This document shows, piece after piece, positions 24,870-36,858 of a DNA stretch of 64,000 bases; positions within the stretch are counted from its first letter, which is position 1, and each line of letters begins with the position of its first letter. This DNA is from Geosiphon pyriformis (taxonomy: Eukaryota > Glomeromycota > Glomeromycetes > Archaeosporales > Geosiphonaceae). The stretch spans positions 1,018,572 through 1,082,571 of the forward strand of contig JAAOMT010000664.1 of the NCBI GenBank assembly GCA_016748015.1. The letters are read 5' to 3'. The notes below the pieces were generated by a model. It was not told the origin of the DNA. It ran no database searches and saw only the letters and a program-made list of their open reading frames with translations. The translations under genes and the position numbers were made by a program.

Positions 24870-26000
24870 CTTTTATTAATTCAATAACGAGATTAAATTT
24901 ATTAGTTTCATAAGTGATATACGGATCTTAATAATTTTTTATTATATTAAAATGAATAGTTCTATTAATTTATTGAAAAGGGTATCCTCTTTATACTTCC
25001 TTTTCTCCCTCTTTTCCCTTTGAATTGGTTTTATTCCCTTGCCCTTGAATTATTATTGATTAAACATATTTAACTATGAATCATTAAGTTGCTATAGTAC
25101 ACAAAGACGCCAAACAAGTTTTCCATTGGGTCCTTATCTTTTTGCATAATAAAAGAATTCGCCCATTCTTAATATGTTAAATTCAAACTGTTTTTTTCTG
25201 TCAAACCTAAATTTGACAGTGAGTGTTCATCATCATTAAAATTCATAAATAAAATAAAGATATTTGATAGCATTTCAAATTATATATTTTATACTATAAT
25301 AAATTTACTTTGTAAAAGCCTTTTAAAGTTCTTTAAGATAAATATTCTTCTAATGCTAAAATTCTATGGCTTAAATTAATTGTGAACAAGCAGTATTTAA
25401 ATTTTTTTATTTTAACATGGTTTAAATAATTATTTTACCCATTATAATTTGATATTTAGATAATTCAAAATGAATATTTTAATTAGTTTAAAATATTGTA
25501 AATTCTTGTTTTTATCTATATTTTAATTAATTTGGCAGAGAGAAGGTAAACGATAAGCGCTATTTTATTTCCTTTTTGCTTTATCAAAAAACTTAAAATT
25601 CCATACAAAGGCAAAAGTATTTGTACTTTATATTTTTATTAATTATATGTAGAATAAAAAGTTTGGTTTCGAATCATTTTTAGCTTTGAGTTACCAGCCT
25701 ATCTTTTCTTTTGGTTTTTATTTAAGGCAGAAATGAAACTAGATCTCAGAGTAAAGCTTTGCCTGCTTAATTTTGCCCGGTTTTTATGGAAATTTAACAT
25801 AATATGAAAAAGCAGTGATAAATTTTTTTATAGCTTATTAATGCATTAAGCTTATTGCATAGATTTCTGTTCATAGATTTTTTACTTTCTTTAAAGGGTT
25901 TTAAATGAGCACCCTATCTTTTTATAATTTGAAACGAATAGTTTTTATTTTAAACTGTGACTATTAAATTTATAAATGTGTCAAATTGGATTCTATGAGT
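24870..26000. repeat. Dispersed repeat R1, copy III
   Basis: Third R1 copy (CGAGATTAAATTTATTAG, GGGTATCCTCTTT, GTACACAAAGACGCCAAAC). It has internal deletions relative to copies I and II and directly abuts the 5' region of the 23.2-24.8 kb TLDc gene. Confidence 0.8.
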
Positions 26001-26009
26001 TTGTTCAAA

Positions 26010-26571
26010 AAAAAACAAAAAAAACTTGGCCAACAAAAACATAAATATTGTTAAAGCTTGTTGATGCTGTTTATTATTAGTTAAAATTATTTTAGCAATA
26101 TATAATTTTTAACAAGATTATCAAAAAGTGTTCAAAAACAATGTATTATTAAAGGCTATGTTATTCAAATTTTAAAGTTTGCAGTGCCAATATGCAATGT
26201 GCTTTGATTAAAAAATATTTAAAAAATAATAAAAGATAATTGATAGTATAATTAGGCAAATCAATTTTTTCAATATCAAAAGTTGGAATAAAATCAAATA
26301 TTATTGGCTTAAGAAGGTTTAGGATAAGAAATATTTAAAACATATGACTACAAATAAAGTAAAAATACTGCGAGTTCGAAATCAATTTAACGCACAGAAT
26401 ATTAAAATTAGAAGAAGAGTTATCTCAAAAAATTCCAAAAGGCTTTTTCTGATATATATACATATAAAAATTATCCGTTAGAAAAGCTTATCAGATTAAA
26501 ATGGTTAATTAACAAAAAGACATAGTAAAAGGGAGAATTATCGTTTTTTAAAAACTCTTATTATAATAAAA
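26010..26571. repeat. TLDc gene 3' flank, duplicated (partner 22665-23244)
   Basis: Near-identical to the 3' flank of the preceding TLDc gene and directly follows R1 copy III. It shows a small deletion near 26445 relative to the partner (the AATGCTAGCTGATGTAAT stretch is missing). Confidence 0.85.
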
Positions 26572-28090
26572 TCACTTTTCAATAACCTGAAATACTTCCA
26601 ATTCATCAACCTGAAACGCAGCTCGACCTGTGGTAACAAAAATTTCAGGTTGAAAATAAATTAAGTGATGCCAACATGATTTTTGGGTGTTGCAATTATC
26701 GCCAAAGAATAAATCCATATAAAAATATGGTCCATAACTCCGAGCATATGCTATTTGATTTCTACTTGTACTATGAGCAACCTTTGCGAGGGCAGGATTC
26801 TTCCCGTCACCTAAATTAAAAAAAAATGCTTCTGGCGCACTCAAATATTGCTCATAATCATAATATTGACTTGAGTATTGGTTGCCACCCCAAGATGTGG
26901 GATTATAGCCTCCAACAATAATTCCAGATCCGGTTATCTTAGCTGCGACAACGGTTTTAGACTGATTACCACATAGATTTCGAAAACTGTTTGCTGTAAA
27001 GCCATCACGACTGCCTCGATATATAAGGTTTAAGGTGTAGGGAGATTTGTAATGCGTTGTAGCAATCTTTTTATTAATCCATGAAGAAATGATATTGACA
27101 TGTCGTGATTTTAGGATTTGAGATTCGGTAAAACGAGCTCTGGGTGGAAGAGTATCAAGCGGTAGTTGAGGTATAGACATAAGATGGTATGCCCAGATTT
27201 CCTTCCTCACACTCTTTGGTATAACTTTTTTATATGGTATGAAATAGTTAAAATAGTCATCCCCAGAGATGTCATAATATCTGATCAACGGGATGCATTT
27301 GTGAATGGTTTTCTCAAGTGCAGCAAAATCTTCTGCACTCCAGCTCACTAACTTCTTTCCAACAAGTCTTGGTGTGTTTCTAATGCCCCATTTGATTAAA
27401 GATTGCCACACTTCAACTTCCTCCATTTCAAGGTCTTCCATCTGAAGCAAGGATACAAGGACCGATTCTTCCAATGAAAGGAAATCATTTGAGTTAAAGA
27501 TAATATCTGGGTTACTGCCAACCATTTGGAAGTAATTCTCCTTTAGTTTTCCAAAAGGTTCATGACGAGAAACAGTTTGCATGGTTTTAACAGCATTTTC
27601 TTGCAGCCATTTAGATTCATTTTTAATGAGATGCTCTTGACCATGATTGGTTAACTCAAGAAGTTCAAGTTCATCAGCAGCTATAAGTATTTGCAATACA
27701 TTCGCCCCCTTTTCTGTATTCAAATTGACCGCTCCGGTATATATATACCTTAAAATTGGTATTATAAATTTAAGTGAGTTAGTTTTTTCATCTTTCTTAA
27801 TATAATATAATTATTAGGAAGAAAATAAAGTAACCCTACCTGAGAAGGATTTCATAAATTTTTGCTGTAATATTAGGCTTCTTAAAAACTAACATATTAT
27901 TCTTTTTTTTAGCCCAGTTATTTGACAATGCTCGTCGAAAATAAGAAGAGCGAGCACGAAGAATAGTGGAGTGAACTTGAAATTGTTGAAGCTCGGCTTT
28001 TTCCCCAGCTTCAATAATCAGATTATATTCATCCGAGTTTTGCAATAGCTCGCTAAACTCATAGATAAGAGCTTCAGTAAGTTTAGACAT
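26572..28090 (-). CDS. BTB-BACK-TLDc protein, complete, two exons, mosaic sequence
   Basis: Exons 28090-27840 and 27748-26572 with a 91-bp intron give about 475 residues. The start is MSKLTEAL. Exon 2 opens with YIYTGAVNLN (ATA in place of the usual ATG). BTB, BACK and TLDc motifs are all present (LIYRGSRDGFT, GGYNPTSWGG, SYGPYFYMDLFFGD, VDELEVFQVIEK). Segments alternate in resemblance: QMEDLEMEEVEVW matches the 18.2 kb gene, KWGIRNTPRLV matches the 23.2 kb gene, FNYFIPYKKVIPKSVRKEI matches 18.2 kb, and KKIATTHYKSPYTLNL with ITGSGIIVGG match 23.2 kb. This patchwork suggests gene conversion. The TLDc loop is YYDYEQYL. No kinase copy lies upstream. Confidence 0.92.
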
Positions 28091-30147
28091 AGAGCGTGAA
28101 TATACAAAGTTAAAAAGAATAGTAGCTAAACAAGAAAGTTATAGGTGAGTACTAATGATCAATTAATCAATCAACTTACCTGCGAGATTGCAGTTTTGAT
28201 ATATCTTTAGCTTCAACTTATTAACGCAAAAATTAGATATTTCTAATTCAAAAATACATGGTATCATATGAATAATCTTAACAAAAATAATAAAGCTTGC
28301 TTTTGGGCATGTAATAAAAAAAAAGTGATATTTTATCAAAGAGCTCATTTGCTCTAAATGGTTGTGTTTTAGAAATGAGAATTAACAAATTTGATTTTGG
28401 TAAGGCATACCAATTCAAAAAAAAATTTAAAAGTTTTGAAAAGTAAAAAAACAGACAGTTTAATATAACAAATAAACAAAACTAAATAATATTAAATAGT
28501 ATATTTTAAGTTCGTATAATATAGAATATTGTATAAAATAAAAATTTACTTATTTAAACAAAATTTAAACATATATATTGTAAATTATATTAACTTAATC
28601 AAGATAATATTTTAACATATAAATTTTTATTTAAGAATTAATACAACAAATAAGACAACCATTAATTTTTATATATATTATAAAAACTTTACACAGTTTA
28701 TTGTTAGTTTTTTAAAAAAATTGCATAATAGAAATAATTTTATTATTAAATATATCAAGTATAATAAAAAAAATATTTAGATTATATATTAGTTTTTAGC
28801 GCTAAGTTTAGAAAAGAGTTTATATTACAAAATAAATCTAAAATTTAAAAAACTTAATATTTTGTATATAAATATCAATCCAAATTTTAATATAAGTAAT
28901 TATACAGCTTTGGACAACAAAATTTAAAGAAATACTATGTTGAATTGCTTAAATTTTCAAAAAATATTAAAATAATAGAAATTTATAATAATGTATTACA
29001 AGTAGTATTATCAAATATGTTTTTTTTTCTTTTCAAAACATGTACAATGGCTGTTATAATTAATTCAAAGATTCAATTTATATCCAAGGAATATTTTGAG
29101 CTTTGTAAAAATAAAATAAAGTTTTAAAGACATTAAGTATATGTGTGTTGAAAACAGTTTTTTTAGAATAACCAGTGATTTTACTAATAATTTAGTTTGA
29201 TTAATGTTTTGCCAAATAAGAGCTTGTATAAATATTAAGCATTAAATTTATAATAATGAAAATTTACAATGTATTGTCATTTTCCGATATATATGTAATT
29301 AGTTTTTTATATCAATTTTTATTGTCAATTTGTACGAATCTAATTAAACAAATATTTATTATTACAAAATCAAATAACATTGAAATAATAATTTTAAACC
29401 TCAACAATTAGTACAAATTTTTTAAATATGTAACAGTTTAAAATTTTTCAAAATTTCTCAATTGTGATTTTTAAATATTACATTAATAAATATATTATTG
29501 TATAGACAAAAATTGTATATATTATATTTTTAAATGACTTTAATATTTGTGTAAATCTGCCAAATGAATCAAATTTAAATTTTTTCAATATAATTGTATT
29601 CAATAGAAAAAACTCATCAATCAAATAATTCTTACGTTTTGAATTTTTAGCTAATTTTGCTTTTTTTCTCATGTTGTTATAACATAATAGATTTAAACTC
29701 TTTTATTCGCATTTTAATAATCAAAAAAATATTTGAATAAATTGGTTTTTTAATGACCTTGAAAATATTTTAAATTTTGTTACCAAAGTATAAAAATTTA
29801 TTGTAGCAATCAATAAAAACTTCAAAAGCTTACTTATTTATTCATTTTGTGAAATGCATAAAGCAACTTCTTGGGTAATGTGTAGAAATTCTGCAAAGTT
29901 ATCTGCGTTTTTTTTATAGGCTAAAATAATCTTTTTAAAATTGAAAAGTTAAATAGGAAACCAATTTTTTGAACCTAAAATGTTAGCATTAAAAGAATAA
30001 TTATCTCAAAGAATTTAAAAAGGCTTTTAAGTGCTAGCTGTTAGTTAGAATAGATGAATACAAGTAATGCCATATAAAATTTTGTATTAGAAAAGCCTAT
30101 CAGATTAGAATGTTTAGATGTAATAAAAAGGAGAAAAAATCATATTT
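28091..30147. other. AT-rich intergenic region
   Basis: The first ~70 bp hold the 5' region of the gene on its left, including GATCAATTAATCAATCA near 28157. The rest, to the 3' flank of the next TLDc gene, is AT-rich. Short ORFs there look like chance openings with low-complexity composition. Confidence 0.6.
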
Positions 30148-31710
30148 TTAAGAACTCTCGTCACAAAAAATAAATTTTCCAATAACCTGAAATACTTCCA
30201 ATTCATCAACCTGAAACATGGCTCGAGTCTCAGCATCGAGAATTTTCGGTTGGAAGTATTCAGAATTATACCAACATGATTTTTGTGTGTTGCAATTATT
30301 GCCAAAGAATAAATCATTATAAAAATATGGTCCATGATTCTGACCATATGCTATATGTTTTGTACCTGTATTACGAGCAACCTTTGCAGGGGTAGAATAC
30401 TTCCCGTCACCCAAATTAAAAATAAAAGCGTCTGGGGCACTCAAATATTGCTCATGAACATTGGAGCCGAAAGAGCTAAACCCAACATTAGGTCTTGCAG
30501 GCTGATCACCCCAGGATGTGGGATTATAGCCTCCCACAATATTTCCAAAGCCAGTTATCTTAGCTACGACAACGGTGTTAACCTGATTAGCACATAGATC
30601 TCGAAAACTTTTTACCGTAAAGCTATTAATGCTGCCTCGATAGATAAGTTTAAAGTTGTAGGGAGATTTATAATTGTTTGTAGCAGTCTTTTTTTCAATC
30701 CATGATGAAATTATATTAATATGTTGTGAATTTATGATTTGAGATTCGGTAAAACGAACTCGGGGTGGAAGAATATCAAGCGGTAGTTGACGTATAGACT
30801 TAAGATGGTGTGCCCAAATTTCCTTCCTCACGCTCTTTGGTATAATTTTTTTATATGGGATTACATAATTAAAATAGTCGTCCCCAGAGATGTCGTAATA
30901 TCTAATCAATGGAATACATTTGCGAATAGTTTTCTGAAGGGCAGCGAACTTTTCTGCATCCCAGCTCACTAACTCCTGTTCGATAAGTCTTGGTGTGTTT
31001 CCAATGCCCCATTTAATTAAAGATTGCCACACTTCAATTTCCTCCATGTTAAGATCATCTTTTTGAAGCAAGGAAACAAGGACCGATTCTTCCAAAGAAA
31101 GGAAATCATTTGATTTAAAGATAAACTGTGGGTTATTGCCAACCATTTGGAAGTAATGCTCCTTCAGTTTTCCAAAAGGTTCATGGCGAGATACTATTTG
31201 GATGGTTTTAACAGCACTTTCTTGCAGCCATTTAGATTCATTTGTAATAAGATGCTCTTGAACATGATTGATTAACTCAAGAAGTTCGAGCTCATCAGCA
31301 GCTATAAGTATTTGCAATACATCCGCCCCCTTTTCTGTATTCAAATTAACCACTCCGGTATACATATATCTACAAATGGTATTACAGATTAAAGATATTT
31401 AGTTTTTTTCATCTTTCTTTGTATCATACAATTATTAGAAGAAAGTAAAGTAACCCTACCCGAGAATGATCTCAAATATTTTTGCTGTAATATTAGGCTT
31501 CTTAAAAACTAACATATGATCCTTTTTTTTAGCCCAGTCATTTGACAATACTCGTTGAAAATAAGGAGAACGAGCACGAAGAATATTAGAGTGAGCCTGA
31601 AACTTTTTAAGCTCGGCTTCTTCACCGGCTTCAATAATCAGATTATATTCATCGGAATGTTGCAATAGCTTGCTAAAGTCATGGATAAGAGATTCGGTAA
31701 GATTAGCCAT
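30148..31710 (-). CDS. BTB-BACK-TLDc protein, complete, two exons
   Basis: Exons 31710-31460 and 31369-30148 with a 90-bp intron give about 490 residues, starting MANLTESL. The BTB (KKFQAHSNILRARSPYFQRVL), BACK (ALQKTIRKCIPLIRY) and TLDc (LIYRGSINSFT, TVVVAKITG, IVGGYNPTSWG, AFIFNLGDGKYS, HGPYFYNDLFFG, VDELEVFQV) parts are intact. RGSINSFT departs from the family's RGSRDGFT. The TLDc loop is Pro/Ser/Gly-rich (QPARPNVGFSSFGSNV) instead of Tyr/Asn-rich. The C-terminus extends to VFQVIGKFIFCDESS. Its intron and flanking exon ends are almost identical to those of the gene at 43.1-44.6 kb, and its divergent neighbour is kinase copy 3. Confidence 0.93.
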
Positions 31711-31770
31711 TGAAAGTTAATATAAGCAGGTAAAGAATATAAAATATAACACAATCAATTTATCATCTCA

Positions 31771-32180
31771 GATCGGGTCGGAATTTGAACCCGACCTGAC
31801 CCGAAAAAATGGGGGTCGGGTTATGATCCTTTAATTTCGGGTCGGGTTTGGATTTTGACCCAACCCGATTTCAACCGGAACCTAAAGAAAGAGCAAGCTT
31901 CGTAAGTATTTTTTCTTTAAAGTCAAAAAAAAAATAGAGTTATTTAATTGAACTACGAACTTTAATAATATTAATTTTAACTTTTTTGTTCCATTTTTTT
32001 CTATATTATCTACATATATAATTTTACTAGCATCATTTTTTTCCATTGTTGACAGATCACAACGACCCAGGTAAGATAATCATGATATAAAACCCACATC
32101 TGACCTGAGTAAGTTAATCGGGTTGCGGGTCGGCAATTTGAAAAAATTTCCGACTCGACCCGACTTTTACGGAACACTGT
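31771..32180. mobile_element. Inserted element with repeated GGGTCGGGTT motifs, non-autonomous (putative)
   Basis: A ~410-bp block whose ends are much more GC-rich than anything nearby. The left end has several GGGTCGG and CCCGACC units in both orientations. The right end has ATCGGGTTGCGGGTCGG and CGACTCGACCCGACTTTTA. The centre is AT-rich. It sits in one copy of the segmental duplication. At the matching place in the other copy (about 11424-11492) TCATCTCAG is followed by unrelated sequence and the copies rejoin at CTGTAAGCAATATT. The opposed end motifs suggest a MITE-like insertion; no transposase or clear target-site duplication was seen. Confidence 0.55.
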
Positions 32181-32385
32181 CCTGTAAGCAATATTCAAAC
32201 TGCAAAAATTAGAATTTTCTCTTCTGATTTCATAGAATATTTTAAACTAATTCAAGGCTGATAATTAATAGTTAAATTATGTTAGTTTTTCCCACCTCTT
32301 GTTAAGATATTAACTGTAGACATATTGACATCACCCCAGATGTATAATTGAAATGTATATTAACAAATAATTAAATTTCAATTTT

Positions 32386-32589
32386 GTGTTTAGCAGTAGA
32401 AAATATCAAACACACTTTAAGTTTCTCAAACAATTGCTAATGAAACTTTTTAAAAACAAAAAATTCACAAGATTAAGATCATTTTTAAGGAAAAATAAAA
32501 ACATCCCATTATTTTTAACAAAATACACATTGTATAAACACAACATTTTCAGATCTAATGTTCAGATATCATTGAAAATGTTATTTTAA
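32386..32589 (+). CDS. Small Lys/Phe-rich ORF, duplicate
   Basis: A 67-codon frame matching the ORF at 11657-11893 (same FKFLKQLLMKLFKNKKF core and same C-terminus, different first residues). No domain recognised. It may be a chance frame in recently duplicated DNA. Confidence 0.2.
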   Translation: MFSSRKYQTHFKFLKQLLMKLFKNKKFTRLRSFLRKNKNIPLFLTKYTLYKHNIFRSNVQISLKMLF

Positions 32590-32754
32590 AAATATAATTT
32601 ATGAGTATTTGTTTTTTCAACTTAACCAAATTAATTTTACTACTCAAATATTAACAAAAAAACAGAGCTAAAAAAGCATTTATCTTACAAAAAATATAAA
32701 TACGATAAATAAGTGTCATCAGAGTTGCAACTAATTGTGTTTATATACATACCA

Positions 32755-33005
32755 TCTTAAGATCAAACCTCAATCACCAACGCATCTTCTTCCACTCAGA
32801 GTTTGTTTCGCCCAATCTCAGATTATAAAATTATCACATGTCAACATTAATAAAAAGACTGCTACAACGAATTACAAATCTTTCTACATCTTTAACCTTA
32901 TATATTGAGGCAGTTATGATAGCTTTACAGGAAACAGTTTTCGGAATATATTTGTCAACTATGGAAAGACTGTTGTCGTAGCCAAGATGCCTTACAAACT
33001 CTCAT
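32755..33005 (+). pseudogene. TLDc gene fragment, duplicate
   Basis: Copy of the fragment at 12098-12345 with the same ends and the same TGA after LIY, so it was already dead before the block duplicated. Confidence 0.8.
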
Positions 33006-33997
33006 TTTAATTAGATCAAAAAGAAAAAACGAGAAGTGTGATTATAAAAACTCTATGTAAACTAGCTGATAATGTATAAAAGTCACTTGAACCGATCTTA
33101 GTAATCATAGACTCGGAAAAAGAATTTAGTAAACTTTCAATCAATCTTCTCACTTAAAGAGATAAATTTCTTATTCAAAGTTAAGTGCCAAATTAATTAA
33201 ATAATTGGCTTACATCTTTCATTAAGCAATATGAATTGATTTTTCTGAGTATTAAAAATGATAAAATTTTTGCGAACAAGATTTAAAATTGAAATTAAAT
33301 TAACAATTATAAAAATTAAGTTTAAAAGCAAGAAATTACGGTCAGTGAAAATTTAACAATATAATAAAAAATATATTATTAAATAATTTAACAAAAAAAA
33401 CAAAGTTTCAGAAATATTAATAATAATTATTAAAATAGCAAAAGTTTATTAAACTTTGTTTATGCAAAATATATTATGATACATAGTATTTACATTAATA
33501 ATTTTTATAGATTGCATTATGATATATTTCTCAAGTTATAAATAAATTTTTAAATTTAGAATTAGTATTTGTCTAAAACTTTATAATTTAATTTTTAATT
33601 ATTGTTAATTGTTCATTAGTTATTAATTATATTTTTATATTTAAAAAATTGATAACGATATTTTTTATAAATATAATTTATGATTTGTTTTTTTAAACAA
33701 TTCGTAATAAAAATATTATGAAAAAAACAAAAGTAATCATTAAATCTAACAATATAATTTTTTTAATAAGATGAGTTGTTTTATATTATTATTATTATTA
33801 TTATATTTTAATATTTGAAAAATAAAATAAAAATTGAATATTCTTTTAGGAGTGTTTGAAAATTATTCTAAAAACTATTTTTAAGAGGACTTTTCTCTAT
33901 TTACTATATCAACAATTAAAAAAATTTTCTTAAAAATCTGGTATTATTGAGACCATGTTATAGTCCATAGTCTAAGTAATATGGCTAAGTCAATAAA

Positions 33998-35138
33998 TAC
34001 GGTAGTTTGAAATACTATGAATGGATTTCAAGAGAGCATTTGTCAAATATCAATGAAATTTCTAGAGAAGAGTTCGGTATAATTTATAAAGTAATATGTG
34101 TTGATAGATGAATTGATAAATATAAGATGTAATGCTGAAATAGAATATAAAAGAAGAAAAACTAAATTTTAAGGGAAAAAGTGGGAAGTAGTAATAAAAA
34201 TTATAAAAAGGAATAGCTTAGAAGTATTTAAAGAGGTAAACAAAGTATTATATTTATATTTAATTCATATTTATCCTATCATTTATTTACTATTTATTTT
34301 TTACACTGTCAATAGTTAATATTCAAAAGACCTATTATAGTTAATAAACTTGCCTCAGATTCAATGTTTAGCTTCTTATATAATATTTCTTCAATATATG
34401 GATTACGCAAAACGCTGAAATACCAAACATACGAAAATATTTATTAACAAATTTTCATTCTACGAGTTGGCCTAATAAATTAGGGATCGCGTGGAGAATA
34501 TCTTCTGGACTTTTACAAATTCATTCTTTTGGTATTCTTCATCGTGACCTACTCGAACAACATTCTACAATTAAGTACCAATGGTATAAAAATTGGAGAC
34601 CTTGGATTATGTCAATCACTAAACAATGAAATAAGATCAACAACAACAGGAAAAGCAAGATCAGAAAAAAAGATATATGGAGTGATTCGATACATTCCAC
34701 CAGAAGTTTTAAGAGAAGAAAGTTTACAATGGCTGGTGATAATTATAGTTATGGAATTTTTTTATGGGAATTAGCAACAGGAATGCTTCCTTTTCATTAT
34801 CGTTCTCATGAATACCTTCTTATAATGGCTATTTTAAATGGTCAAAGACCTAAGATTACCTCCCCACTTATTCCACCTTCAATTGCTAAACTGATTGAAA
34901 ACTGTTGAGATGCTAATCCTAAGAATCGTCCTGGTTTTTGGAAAGTTAGGGTTAAATTGGGGGAACTTAAGTGGTGGAGTTCCGAGTTTATAGAATCAGA
35001 GATATACGCAGAAGAAATGGCAGAAAGTGACGACTCAACGACATCAAATCAATCAACGACGACAATGACAACAACAATAACTCGCATTCATCCATGAGCA
35101 GTTTATACAAGTCGTGCTTTAAATTTGCAAATGATTGA
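33998..35138 (+). pseudogene. Protein kinase pseudogene (array copy 3)
   Basis: The N-lobe remnant (EFGIIYKV, then a stop, then KWEVVIKI) matches copy 1. The C-lobe has a frame-shifted catalytic loop (GILHRDL near 34530, then frame loss), IGDLGLCQ (DFG region, Asp kept, Phe replaced by Leu), YGVIRYIPPEVL, a second frameshift near 34725, then NYSYGIFLWELATGMLPFHYRS, ILNGQRPKITSPLIP and LIENC followed by TGA where Trp is usual. The 3' end, SSMSSLYKSCFKFAND, matches copy 1 and ends at 35138. Catalytic motifs survive better here than in copy 2, but several lesions rule out a full protein. Confidence 0.85.
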
Positions 35139-36858
35139 TTTTTCTAAAGGTTAGTTTATTATATTTATAAGTTATAAACATTTTGATTGAATAATCTAAT
35201 GTTTTAATTTTCAATTATCATTTTTTTAAAACAGAATTTATAACAGACCTAATCACCTGATCGCGATTAGTCATTTATCTATTTTATCGTTCGTAATTAG
35301 TTTATACTTTGTATCTGTGAGCAGGAGCATTTAAATTATCAAATAACCTATCGCTCACATGTTAAGTCTATATTCTATTAATAGGTAAATAGGTAAATAG
35401 ATAAATAAGTGAAGTTGATGGCTTTTATGATTGAATAGAGAATAACGAATAAGGGTGATTTGAATTTCAAGTTAAACTGCCATAATTAATAAGTTATTCA
35501 CTAATTTATCATGCTAATATATTAAATTTAAGCTTATTTTATGTTATAATATTGCTGCTTATCATATTTTGAACTTAATATTCAATAATGAAATTAAAAT
35601 ATCTAAACAAATAATTTGAATTTTACCTTAAAATTCATAAAAATATTATATTATACATGTATTTAATTAGTTAACTAATTATAATATTTTTCCAACTTGG
35701 TAATTTAATGCACATAGATTATTCATTTAAAAAAGTTTTAATTTAAATCATATAAATTATTTATTTTTAAAACATTAATATAAAAAATTGTTGTTATAAA
35801 CAATATTAATATTTATAATAAAATTATTACAAAAAAAATATCATAAATAAAATTACTTTATTATGCAAGTTTACAATTTTTTCAATTTGTGCAATTTAAA
35901 TAAAAACAATGTTACTTATTAAAATTATTATATGTATTATTTGAAAATTATGCTATTTATTTTTCAATATTATTTTCGCATAAATTTACACTGGGCAAAC
36001 TTAAAAATTTTGTATTATTTGACTATAAATGTAATAATTAAGTGATTTATTTTTTCAAACCTTGTAATAATAAAAACTTGGCCAAAAATCTTTACTTTTT
36101 TAAAAACTTATTAATTAAAAATTGTCACAGTCTGCAATTTTTGATTATTTCTTTTAAAACTATTAAATTAATTATTTTAAAATAATTAATTATATTCTAA
36201 ACAATTTTTTTTGGAATTATTTGATATTAAATATATTAATAGCAACATTTTAATTAATATTTAAGTAATCTAAAACATCTTTTAATATTTCATTGTTTTA
36301 TAAAATAACCTATTTTAAATTTGATTTATATCCTTAAAATTTGATACAAATGTTTTGAATTCAAAGAATCACCTGTTGTTTGATAAAAAATACGATCGTG
36401 TAATATTATGTTATTTTGGCTTTATTTGGTTTTTTTATTTAAAATTTTTGTTTCAATTATTAGACTGTCAACTAAGACTTTTGGCTTTTTTTATTTCATT
36501 TCTTTACCGAAATAAAAGAAAGTTGTATACTGGTATGTAAAATGGTTCTCTGATATTACTTATGCTAATTTATAGATTATGTTTGTGGATTTTCAATATT
36601 TTGAAGAAATATTTACTGCGCAACTCTCTACCTTAATTTTAATGCCATGGTTTATTGAAAGCAATTTTCTTTGAGATTTAGGAATTGGTTGTAAATAAAT
36701 TTGAGAAATATTGTAAACCCAATTCAGCCTATATCTCTCCTAAATTGGGGAAAAGAAAATTTATACTTATATAAATGTTATATAAATGCTTTATCTCAAA
36801 GATTTGCTTCAATCAACTCTGTTCAAACGTTCGATAATTCCACATAATAAAAAACCTA
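35139..36858. other. AT-rich intergenic region
   Basis: Downstream of kinase copy 3. R1 is absent here, unlike after copies 1 and 2. A short tandem run (AATAGGTAAATAGGTAAATAG) lies near 35380. No gene supported. Confidence 0.55.

Larger units (their letters stand above)
32165..34720. repeat. Segmental duplication, copy 2 (partner at about 11480-14110)
   Basis: Direct repeat of the block at 11480-14110 with the same order: small ORF, TLDc fragment, AT-rich spacer, kinase copy. Small indels and scattered substitutions separate the two. Confidence 0.88.
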
